Below are positions 56,401-64,000 of a DNA stretch of 64,000 nucleotides, piece by piece. Position 1 is the first letter of the stretch. Each line of letters starts with the position of its first letter. Position numbers and translations under genes: made by a program. The DNA comes from Diplolepis rosae (lineage: Eukaryota; Arthropoda; Insecta; Hymenoptera; Diplolepididae): the NCBI GenBank assembly GCA_030998225.1, contig JAPYXD010000466.1:7481001-7545000 (forward strand). The letters are read 5' to 3'. The notes beneath the pieces were generated by a model. It worked only from the letters and a program-made list of their open reading frames with translations, was not told where the DNA came from and ran no database searches.

Positions 56401-59400
56401 TTATCCGTTAAAAAATAAAATATGCGTTTTTGCATACCTGCCAAATTCAATGCCGTTCGGAACATAAATTGCCGAAACTCAGTCACTATTCACCCGATTG
56501 CTTTGAAATTTAGCATGGTACATCTCTGGACACTATACTCGGTACCAAAGTTGTCGAAAGTTCGATATGTATTGTATTTTTAACAATATTAATTTGTTTA
56601 TACGAAGCGGTTTGGAATGATTCAATATTTTTTCGACATGCGAGAAAGTTTTTTCCTATTGAAGATACGAAAAACTTCCAGCGGATGATTTGGTCAGGAC
56701 TGTTTGAAGAAGTTTTTGACAAAAAATTATGTCAATTGGTGCAATAGTTTATTAGTTATCGGCGTTTTATTGAAAGCGCGCAACGCGTTTTGACGCGCGC
56801 CATGAACAAAGTCGCGAGCGCGCGTATCGCATTTATTCCATGTTCGTGTCCGAACGAAAGCATTTATTTATTGAGTAATTTTTGTTTATAAAAAGTAAGG
56901 AACATTTCGAATGAGTTCGAGGCACAAAATTATTAAAACTCAAATAAATTCACACAAGCGTAATTTTTGTGACCTTTGGCATGTAAACAACAGGTTATAA
57001 ATATTGTTGTCAGATGTTCGCGCACATAAATGCATGAAACTGTATTAGATTAAACAAAAGAACATCGCTTTTCCAACGAAACCCACACGGGAAAAATTAA
57101 AAAGTTTGAATTTCATGTCTTCAATACACATACATCTAATAAGATAATGGAGTCCAATTAAATGCATTTTTAGCTAATATGATATTTATAAACAAAAATT
57201 ACTTAATAAATAAATGCTTTCGTTCGGACACGAACATGGAATAAATGCGATACGCGCGCTCGCGACTTTGTTCATGGCGCGCGTCAAAACGCGTTGCGCG
57301 CTTTCAATAAAACGCCGATAACTAATAAACTATTGCACCAATTGACATAATTTTTTGTCAAAAACTTCTTCAAACAGTCCTGACCAAATCATCCGCTGAA
57401 AGTTTTTCGTATCTTCAATAGGAAAAAACTTTCTCGCATGTCGAAAAAATATTGCATCATTCCAAACCGCTTCGTATAAACAAATTAATATTGTTAAAAA
57501 TACAATACATATCGAACTTTCGACAACTTTGGTGCCGAGTATAGTGTCCAGAGATGTACCATGCTAAATTTCAAAGCAATCGGGTGAATAGTGACTGAGT
57601 TTCGGCAATTTATGTTCCGAACGGCATTGAATTTGGCAGGTATGCAAAAACGCATATTTTATTTTTTAACGGATAAACAAATCATCGGATAAAAAAGTTT
57701 ATGCAACAAAAAAGACGCGCCTAACCGAGCTGCAAATAACGGTATTATTTTTTTTACGATTTCACGAAAATTAATTTTCATCCTTCGATTTTCACATTGG
57801 ACAATATTTTTACCGGGTTTCGCGCGGAGAGGCCCTTTTATGATCCAAGTGCTCAATTTGTATGTCTCAGCGAATTTTTTTTCAAGTTTAACACAAAATT
57901 TTATATTTGCTCTTTGTTCCATTTTTGTTTTGTAACATTAGCACACTTTTTCTTTTATTGAAATTGCTGTAACTTTCACATCTGTCAACCGATTTACATG
58001 AATTTGGGTGCGTTTGAAAGAGGATGAATGTATCTTTTTAATGCTCTGAATTTTCAATAGATGGCGCTGCATGTTGTATGATTTAAATATAAAGTTCGAT
58101 TATGTTTGGGGCACACTGTGTAGTAATAGGTAACGTTTACGTCACTTGTTCTTGACGCAGAATATGTAATTTTTTAGCAGGTAAGTTCTATTTAATATTT
58201 TTTGAAGATTATTTTTTTCATTATATCTAGCATCATCATTTTATTTTTATGTACGTTCAAGTATTCATTGTTTAAATGTGCAATCCTTATACTTTTGGTC
58301 TAATCCATTGTACGTTATCGAAGAATAACTGAAATGACGTCAAACATAGACCGGAATATTTTGGGAGTTTGTGGTATCCTTGGTGATGTGAGACTTCCTA
58401 CATATCTAGATGTATTGAGGCATGTTTATTTTATTGGCCGTGAATAAAATTTGAATACTGCACTAAACTTGGTAGGCAAAAGATTGAGAGAAATATGAAA
58501 AAAGTTCGATTCCTGAGGATAGTCGAGAAAGAATATTAAATATGCTAAGGCAGGAACGTGCTGTAATTATTAGTATGAGAAAATCATTTCTTAGAGACAT
58601 GGATAACCCCCGTTCAAGAAGAAGATTAAATCATACCTTCATGAAGGAGGAAGATTATTTGACGTAGCTGCTTGTAAGTGCTTAGAGACACAATGCACTT
58701 GTTATTCAGAAAATCGATCATCAAAAACAATAAAAGACTTTCTTCTAGATCAACGTAGCTCCAGAGCAATGGAAATATTACCAGATTCATCACACGTTGT
58801 TCAACAGAAAACAAAGCGCATAAGTGATGCCTGTGATAATGACACTTTCATTAATCAAAAACGTCACAAAGCAGTTGAGACAGAGAGCAACAGTGGAAAT
58901 AGTACGGTTATTATAGAAAGTGAAGTTTCTGATCAATTATCACAGTATAATAAAGATAATTATATTGGAAATGAAGATAGCGATGCTGAAAGTGACGATA
59001 CTTTAGATGTAGATTGTGCTGACGAAATATGGATGGTAACTGATGCGAAGGGAAAGCAAACCAGAATTGTTATTGTATTCTTCACGGTATATATATATAT
59101 ATATATATATATTATTATCAATTATCTTGTCGACAAAAGAATTGATTTACCAAGTTTAGCATCCGTCGGATGTGATGGTTATTTATCGAATACTAGGAAA
59201 CACAGTAGTATTATTGGTCACTTGGAAGGAAAGCTTCTAAGACCATTGCAGTGAGTAGTTTGTCAGTTACATAATAATGAGTTAGGTTTACGTCACTTGT
59301 TCGAAGAAGTCGACGGCAAAACGGCTGGTCTTTCAGAATTTTCTGACCAGATAGGAAAGAGTTTTCCATCTTGTCATATGCTATCCGCTGTTGATTTCGA

Positions 59401-61781
59401 ACCTATCAAATGCAATTTCCCGCAGGTGACTGCCAGTGATCTTAGCACAGACCAAGATTACCTTTTGAAAATCTGTATGGCTGTTGATAGCGGGGAATGT
59501 TCAGCGATTTTAGCTGCACAAGATCCAGGAACGATGTCACATGCAAGGTGGGTGACAATGGCAAACGCGATTGTTCAAAAATACATCGGGACGTCCAACC
59601 CAACTACCCAGTTAAAAAAACTCACTGAATTCATAATGCGGGTATATGCTCCCATGTGGTTCTTCATTAAATGCAACGGTAAAGTGAAAGATGCTCCTAT
59701 AAATCTATGGAGAAGCATATCTTTATCAAGGTATTTAGATGATGACCTCAGAATATGACGAAGACCTCAAAACATTTGACCCTGACTTGTAAATAATACA
59801 ATCATATTTATTATGGATTTGTACTAATTTCACTATTGGAATTCATTAAAATATAGCTCCACTATTTCATTACATATTTTTTTTTGCAGAAAGTTGTCAG
59901 AGAAATGTGTACATAATGTTCGTCATAACTCACTGAAAAATAAAGCTTTTTGAAGTTTGTTGGTCTCATTTTTAAAGTTATATTTTGCTGGAAAACATGT
60001 GATTTTACCAGAATTTTAATACTGCTTTCGCAGATTTCAGACAGGTTTGAAATTGAGAAAAATGTCAATTTTTGACACTTTTGGTCAGTTATAGTGGAAT
60101 TATGTAGTTTTTAAAATTTAATTATTTACTTTTATCATGCAGGATATATTGGCAGTAATATAGACTACATGTTATAGTAGGCAAGAATTATCGAAATTTA
60201 TAAATGGATCAGGTATAAAATAAATTTTGCGCTGTTCGGTGTTTAAAACTTGAACATGCTTGCGATAGCTGAATTATTTTTTTATCGGACTCAAATTTTT
60301 AGGATAAGCTACTTGTAGCATACAAAAACTTTTAGACCCGTGGATTTTTGAAATTCAAAAAATTTAATTTTTCGACCCACTCCCAATTTAAACATAAAAT
60401 TGTCATACAAAAAATATCTTTTTGTTTAATCATACATGAAAATATCAAAATTTACCTTTATGATAGTAGGTTAGGTCATAGTGATAAATGTAGAATTGAT
60501 ACATAAAGTAATAGTAAAATCCATGATTTTAGTTAATAAAATGACTTGGTGTCATAGAGTCGCCGAAACTTTGTCTACTAAATTATCAAATTGTAACACA
60601 CAATTTAAAATGAAAACAGACATCAGGAGTAAACAATTATAAATTTTATCTACTAACTAATGAAAAATAAATTCTATTGAAAGTAAATATATCTTCTTTT
60701 TTATTAATACTGAATTTATCTAGTTTTATGTGGATCATCTCAAATGTTAATCTTTTCGATAGTTGGAAATGTAATCGACAATTTAAGTATTTTCCCCATC
60801 AAATTCATGGTTGAATTCTAATTGATGTTCACAGACTACAGGTTCGCTATTTCTTTAATCTTTGTCTTTATTAATACGAACCCTTAATGCTCTCTTTGAT
60901 TCACCAATATAAGTCGCAGGGAAATTTTTAGAATTAAATTTATAAACAATATACTGAGAAAACAGTTTCTTTGATATACCATCAAAGAACAAATTTCTTT
61001 AAATTGAAGAAATTTTTGTTAATTCAAAAAAAATTTCTTTGATCCAAAGAAATTGATTTGTTTACATTAAAGAAATTTTTTTTGAATTAACAAAATTTTC
61101 TTCAATTTGAAGAAATTTTTTCTTTGACCGTATATCAAAGAAATTTTTCTTTAATTCAAAGAAAATGTTATCTGGGTGTATTAGTTTGTTCCCATTTGTT
61201 TGTGGAATCTTTTTTCTTTATTACTGACTTCAAGGTTTTGTTGTAGAGGTGTTATATTTTTTGAAAATATTTGACAATTTAGTAATTGGTAAATTTAGTA
61301 AACAATCTAGTATGGTAAGCACACCTTTGGTTGATGCCTGTATAAATTGTATGAAACATTTTGTAAGTCGAGGATATCGTTCTGTCAACAAAGTTATAAA
61401 CAGTATTTTTCTCTGATAAATTGGATTACTGTGTTTTTATAGTGGAAATACTTATTAGGGATATTTATACCGAAATCACACGATTACTGGATCATCTACT
61501 TCACATGTAATATTTTTTTAAATAGGGAATACGTTTCTATTCCCTGTTTCAATAAACGGGGTGGCCACAAGTGGGTTGCAGAATAGGACAAGCTCATGTA
61601 AAAGCATATTGCTGTCTTACTCGTACTCATAGCCCCATTCTGCAATCCCCGCGTGGCCACTCTGTATATATATATATCATTACCACTACTGTTCCACCCT
61701 CCTTCAATTTGATATGAGGCAGTAGCAGCGCCAATAATAAAATTTGTTGGAAAAGGCCAATCATTTTCGCAATTTGCAATG
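50322..61781 (-). CDS. Glycoside hydrolase family 1 (myrosinase/beta-glucosidase-like), five exons, partial
   Basis: GH1 enzymes hydrolyse beta-glycosides, usually as secreted gut enzymes in insects. Five exons on the minus strand join in frame: 61684-61781, 52257-52390, 51703-52036, 50863-51205 and 50322-50472. Together they total 1060 bp and 353 codons with no stop. Landmarks in order are [14 protein letters not shown] (substrate Gln), [51 protein letters not shown] (acid/base Glu) and [15 protein letters not shown]. Splice phases agree at all four junctions. The first exon (signal peptide) and the 3' exons with the T-E-N-G nucleophile are not seen, so the record covers about 70% of a usual ~500-aa protein. 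The open frame, in contrast to everything around it, suggests a functional host gene. Myrosinase versus beta-glucosidase cannot be decided here. Confidence 0.85.
50563..50640 (+). repeat. tRNA-derived repeat fragment in a GH1 intron
   Basis: GGCAATCGAAAGACCCGAGC and CTCGAGTCCTAGCA, then the tail AAAGGATTTCAAATTCCTTAAA. It is the 3' half of the repeat seen at 35240-35357, inserted between exons E and D. Confidence 0.6.
50863..51205 (-). CDS. GH1 exon (D) with GC donor
   Basis: Acceptor TTTCCAG|CTCTG. Encodes [40 protein letters not shown] and [14 protein letters not shown]. Frame continuity with exon E requires the donor ATTAG|GCAAGT, a GC-AG intron. The nearest GT, four bases further on (CAA|GTACCT), puts exon E out of frame. 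Confidence 0.85.
51703..52036 (-). CDS. GH1 exon (C) with the catalytic acid/base
   Basis: Acceptor CATTTCAG|TTTGAT, donor CTCCTG|GTAATT, 334 bp. Encodes [60 protein letters not shown] and [18 protein letters not shown]. The Glu of N-E-P is the proton donor of GH1. Confidence 0.9.
52257..52390 (-). CDS. GH1 exon (B)
   Basis: Acceptor TTTTGAAG|ATAAAGG, donor ATAGGA|GTAAGT, 134 bp. Encodes [20 protein letters not shown] and [20 protein letters not shown]. Confidence 0.85.
52391..53049. other. GH1 intron sequence with degenerate direct repeats
   Basis: 52385-52750 contains three imperfect direct repeats of ~115 bp, keyed by AAAATAAGTAATATTT...TTAACTTCTT...ATTTAATTTTATTTAGATTT (near 52395, 52490 and 52640). 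No ORF. Confidence 0.5.
53050..54866. mobile_element. TTAA-flanked element (piggyBac-like) containing a mariner
   Basis: TTAA (53046-53049) precedes CCCTTGGAGCACATA, and the complement of CCCTCGGAGTATAG precedes TTAA at 54867-54870. The short TIR (~14 bp) and TTAA duplication fit a piggyBac-type element. 53329-53736 has one long chance-like minus frame (135 codons) with no recognised motif. The mariner at 53925-54851 lies just inside the right end. Confidence 0.6.
53925..54851 (-). mobile_element. mariner with central deletion
   Basis: TIRs CTACTGTGGGCAAAAACTAA and the complement ending at 54851. The left flank is TA; the right is degraded. The minus strand encodes [20 protein letters not shown] (54656) through [15 protein letters not shown], then jumps to LWADNSW-type sequence ([20 protein letters not shown]). 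It continues to [20 protein letters not shown] and [12 protein letters not shown]. The first catalytic Asp region is deleted, and Asn after the second Asp is Ile. Confidence 0.85.
54867..55280. other. GH1 intron, no feature
   Basis: AT-rich sequence. No ORF or repeat recognised. Confidence 0.4.
55567..58120 (-). mobile_element. mariner (CACAGTGTG family) split by a long-TIR element
   Basis: TIRs CACAGTGTGTCCCAAAAATA at 55567 and the complement ending at 58120, with TA on both sides. The minus-strand transposase begins [20 protein letters not shown] (57922) and is interrupted at KL|MEK. It resumes with [20 protein letters not shown] to [10 protein letters not shown] and then only the C-terminal end (PPYSPDL, stop, [10 protein letters not shown] to [10 protein letters not shown]). 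The central catalytic region is deleted. The short copy at 1613-1954 belongs to the same family. Confidence 0.85.
56222..57852. mobile_element. 1.6-kb element with ~670-bp inverted arms
   Basis: 56224-56897 and 57184-57850 are near-identical reverse complements; the centre is 286 bp. The outer ends are GCATTTGGATCATAAAAGGG and the complement of GCACTTGGATCATAAAAGGG, then CCTCTCCGCGCG. It sits exactly within the mariner codons for K-L-M-E-K. A TCAATT repeat (56216-56221 and 57853-57858) may be the target duplication. No transposase; the arm ORF ([20 protein letters not shown]...) occurs in both arms but is probably not coding. Fold-back type, family unknown. Confidence 0.85.
58333..59758 (+). 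pseudogene. Uncharacterised transposon protein (LSTDQ.YL family)
   Basis: From ATG 58333 the blocks are [49 protein letters not shown] with [20 protein letters not shown], and an acidic linker. Then come [30 protein letters not shown] followed by a [63 protein letters not shown] and [17 protein letters not shown]. This matches a repeat-borne protein family present in many arthropods, whose enzymology I do not know. Frame breaks near 58440 and 58670, a (TA)n run inside the coding region (59088-59112) and the TGA near 59252 show it is dead. The C-terminal ~100 residues are missing. Confidence 0.65.
60310..61556. other. GH1 intron with AAAGAAATT hairpin
   Basis: 60995-61041 pairs with 61063-61110 (ATTTCTTTAAATTGAAGAAA / its complement), within a wider run of AAAGAAATTT words from 60965 to 61145. 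No ORF. The rest is AT-rich intron. Confidence 0.55.
61557..61664. repeat. 108-bp palindromic MITE (GTGGCCAC ends)
   Basis: CGGGGTGGCCACAAGTGGGT and TGCAGAATAGG pair imperfectly with CCCATTCTGCAATCCCCGCG and TGGCCACTCTG. It lies 20 bp from the donor of GH1 exon A. Confidence 0.65.
61684..61781 (-). CDS. GH1 exon (A), N-terminal
   Basis: Acceptor TTTCCAG|CATTGC, donor AGTAGTG|GTAATG, 98 bp. Encodes [20 protein letters not shown] and [12 protein letters not shown]. The A-S-Y-Q-I-E-G block is the N-terminal GH1 signature. Splicing to exon B makes Asp (G+AT) before K-G-E-N. No frame here starts with Met, so an upstream exon is required. Confidence 0.85.
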
Positions 61782-61825
61782 CTGGAAAAATAAATAAACC
61801 TGATTATACTTCGTCTTTAGAAATA

Positions 61826-62376
61826 TCAGGTGTACAAATAAGTTTCCGCAGTTTTTTTATCGAAAATTGGACATTTGTTGTGAAAAAACGGAACCTTATG
61901 TTTTATTCGAAGTATTGTCCATCGTATTGTTCTTCTTGCGTTCGGCATGAATCTTGATCCAATAATGCTTCCAATTCCGCGTCTTCATACACTTTCAGCC
62001 TTCCACTACGTTCTTTATCTTCGGTGTAAAATTTCCCGTTCTTAAACTTTTGATACCACTCACGAGAACTTTTCTCACTTAAGGCAGCCTCACCATATCG
62101 TTCTACAAGCAATCGATTCGCCTCAGCTGCAGATTTCTTCAAATTGAAGAAGTAGATCAAAGGTTCCGGCAAATGATGCTTATTTGGCTCAAAACTCGAC
62201 ATTTTCGCACACAAAAAAATATATTATACTGATAAAAATTCACTAATATTTCAAGGTTATGTTATTGACAGATGTCCAACCTTACGACAGAGACGTTTTA
62301 CATCTGTCAATTTCAACCAAAACTTACTAGTGACGCCAACTTTTGTCAAACGGCAGAAACTTATTTTTACGCCTGA
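61826..62376 (-). mobile_element. 551-bp mariner deletion derivative
   Basis: TIRs TCAGGTGTACAAATAAGTTT and the complement ending CGCCTGA at 62376, with TA on both sides. The minus-strand frame starts MSSFEPNKHHLPEPLIYFFN (62202) and runs through the DNA-binding domain to DQDSCRTQEEQ. It is then fused directly to the last codons YDGQYFE and a stop. The whole catalytic core is missing, but start, stop and ends are kept. Confidence 0.9.
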
Positions 62377-62403
62377 TAGAAGACGGAAATGTGGCTTGAG
62401 ATA

Positions 62404-62651
62404 CCCTGGCGAAAGTATCGGATAGGAATTCATTCCGAGCGAATCATAACTATTTCGATTTGTTCCGACCAATCCGAGCTCGGATTGATCCAAACCGAAT
62501 TTTCAATCAGAATCAAACCGAATCATTCCAACCTCGGATTCATTTGGATTGGTTCGGAATGATTCGCATTGGCTCGGATACAGATATCGGAATGAATCGC
62601 AATAGTTCTGATTGGCTCGGAATGAATTCCTATCTGATACTTTCGCCAGGG
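62404..62651. mobile_element. 248-bp TA-flanked MITE (CCCTGGCGAAAGTATC ends)
   Basis: CCCTGGCGAAAGTATCGGAT at 62404 and its complement ending at 62651, with TA at 62402-62403 and 62652-62653. The inner part repeats GGAATGATTCG/CGAATC words in both orientations. ORFs here are chance. Confidence 0.85.
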
Positions 62652-62841
62652 TAGTTACGTTCGCTTCGCTCAAGCAGCAATTTCGTACTCCTTAAGAATC
62701 TCCTATATCTGCCACTTGATCAACAATGTACTATTTCATAACACATGCATTTCAACCAAGCTACGTACATTCATTTTGGGAATGTTTTATTCTTGTGGGT
62801 GTATTTGCAGGCAGAGTTTAGCTTCCCATGCATTTGTCGTG

Positions 62842-62997
62842 GAAAATAGTATGTGATACGCGTGGGGAAGTAGGAACATTGCAGAGTACAATGTTTCCAT
62901 CTCTCGCCTTCGCCTCCACTAGGCTAAGGCTTGGGATCAACACATTGCATACTGCAATGCTCCTGTTTCTCTTTTGTATCACAATATACTATTTTGC
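62842..62997. repeat. 156-bp imperfect palindrome
   Basis: AAAATAGTATGTGATAC and GGAACATTGCAGAGTACAAT pair with GCATACTGCAATGCTCCTGT and GTATCACAATATACTATTTT. MITE-like; no TSD resolved. Confidence 0.6.
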
Positions 62998-62999
62998 GT

Positions 63000-64000
63000 G
63001 AAAAAATAATCCCGATTCTCTATTATTTTTAATAACTACGTAACACATATTATAACAGTAGCGTCAGTTACTAAACAAACATTCAAAGTAACATTTCTTA
63101 CGCACTTCCAACGAAAAAATCGTTCAAATTTTTATCTTTGTACATCGATCTTTATCCTGATCCTTTCCAAAAAGGGCCATTGAATAAATTACGAAAAAAA
63201 ATGTCTTCGAATATAAATAATCTGGTAAAAGTTTCAAGGGGGATTGTTTAAACAATATTTTAAAACAAAAGAAGCTCTATTAAAGCAGTGGGTTGGCGAT
63301 TGTACTCGTGGGCTATGATAGTCCCATTGTTTAATTAACAATTTTTTTTACATTCCTAAAAACTTCGAACTCATGGCTGGGTCACTGTAGCTTTGAGCCA
63401 CGATAATCCCATTTTTCAATGAGCGATGGCTCGAGCATGGCTAAAGAATTCATACTCGTGGGTGGACTATTCTAGCCATGAGCCAAGATAGTCCAATTGT
63501 CAAACTTCAAACCCGTGGCTTTTGATCACTCTTTTCTTCAACAATGATTTTTATTTTATTATTAATTTCTCATTCGTAAATGATTCTGTTCATTAAACTT
63601 TTTTATCTTTATTTTATGTTACAAATTATAATTCTTAACTCAAAAGTATTGTATTCTCTGTATTTAATTTTATAAAATTCAAATTTTAATATTATAAAGT
63701 TATGCTTCCTAGACTTTTACTCTAATTTTATTCCTCCTCCTGTTCTTCAACTTCTTTTCTTTCTTGTCCTTCAATTGCTTTACTGTTTTGTCCATGTTTT
63801 CTTTTATGATTTACTTTCACTTGATTTATCTCTTTCTTTTTGGGATGTCGCAACGTGGTGCATTGATTATTTATGGTTTTTGGAAATTGTTGCATATAAA
63901 ATGTTGGTATAAAGCAAGAAGTAAATAGCCTCAGAATAACAGGGACATTCATCTTAGAACGACATTCACGCGTTGAACGCTTGAATTTTTGAGAGCATAT
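63000..64000. other. No supported gene; weak repeats
   Basis: 63295-63520 has three loosely similar stretches (ACTCGTGGG...ATAGTCCCATTG type). The minus ORF at 63728-63952 begins with a hydrophobic stretch but turns into a Lys/Glu-rich low-complexity tail and is not convincing. Confidence 0.35.

Larger units (their letters stand above)
55281..60309. mobile_element. TIR transposon encoding an uncharacterised protein family; host of nested insertions
   Basis: 55281-55520 and 60075-60309 are inverted repeats (~235 bp; shared words AATTTGAG.CCGATAAAAAAAT, TAATTCAGCTATCGCAAGC, ATATATCCTGCATGATAAAA). Between them lie a transposon-type coding region (58333-59758, +) and a later mariner (55567-58120). 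Without the mariner the element would be about 2.5 kb. It lies in the large GH1 intron. Target duplication at the outer ends not resolved. Confidence 0.7.

Noticed and set aside
56221..56418. ORFs in the arms of the fold-back element
   Set aside because: The same frame appears in both inverted arms because they are copies, and it begins with transposase codons of the interrupted mariner; no independent coding support.

Overview
This window looks like insect genomic DNA. It is AT-rich, one host gene has small introns, and about 20 mariner/Tc1-type transposase relics are packed together with MITEs, a LINE, hAT, CMC-type and gypsy-like remnants. The mix of mariner and LINE families resembles what I know from Hymenoptera (wasps, ants), but I cannot confirm the order or species from sequence alone. 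Almost every transposase ORF carries stops, frameshifts or internal deletions, so most of the window is a transposon graveyard.

The only convincing host gene is a glycoside hydrolase family 1 (GH1) beta-glucosidase or myrosinase-like gene on the minus strand. Five exons join in frame (61684-61781, 52257-52390, 51703-52036, 50863-51205, 50322-50472) to give about 353 codons without a stop. The donor of the fourth recognised exon is GC rather than GT. The first intron found is 9.3 kb and is filled with nested transposons. The signal-peptide exon and the 3' exons with the catalytic nucleophile were not found.

Layout: 1-5 kb holds a TTAA MITE, mariner fragments and a Tc-like fragment, then a GC-richer stretch with no recognised gene. 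5.5-8.1 kb is a palindrome split at its central TTAA by two adjacent TTAA-flanked elements, one of them carrying ten ~121-bp tandem repeats. 8.2-13.6 kb holds mariners and MITEs. 14.4-16.2 kb is a large inverted duplication of a transposon-type coding segment. 16.7-20.8 kb holds a hAT (ZMYM1-like) relic, a gag fragment, a Tc-like relic with a long terminal repeat, and a mariner. 22.7-44.3 kb reads as one shredded non-LTR retrotransposon, with pieces in the right order on the plus strand. It is interrupted by a Tc1-like element, a 745-bp hAT-like MITE, a 10-kb block of repeats, and a 7.1-kb TA-flanked DNA transposon encoding a TNP2-like (CMC-type) transposase relic. 44.7-45.2 kb is a gypsy-like pol end plus an env-like fragment. 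46.8-49.9 kb holds a TIR element, two mariners and a zinc-knuckle transposon fragment. 50.3-61.8 kb is the GH1 gene with nested elements in its introns. 61.8-63 kb holds MITEs.

There is no operon-like cooperation between genes here. The information lies in the nesting order and in several repeat families whose ends can be defined from this sequence. I saw no CRISPR array, defence island or other non-transposon system.
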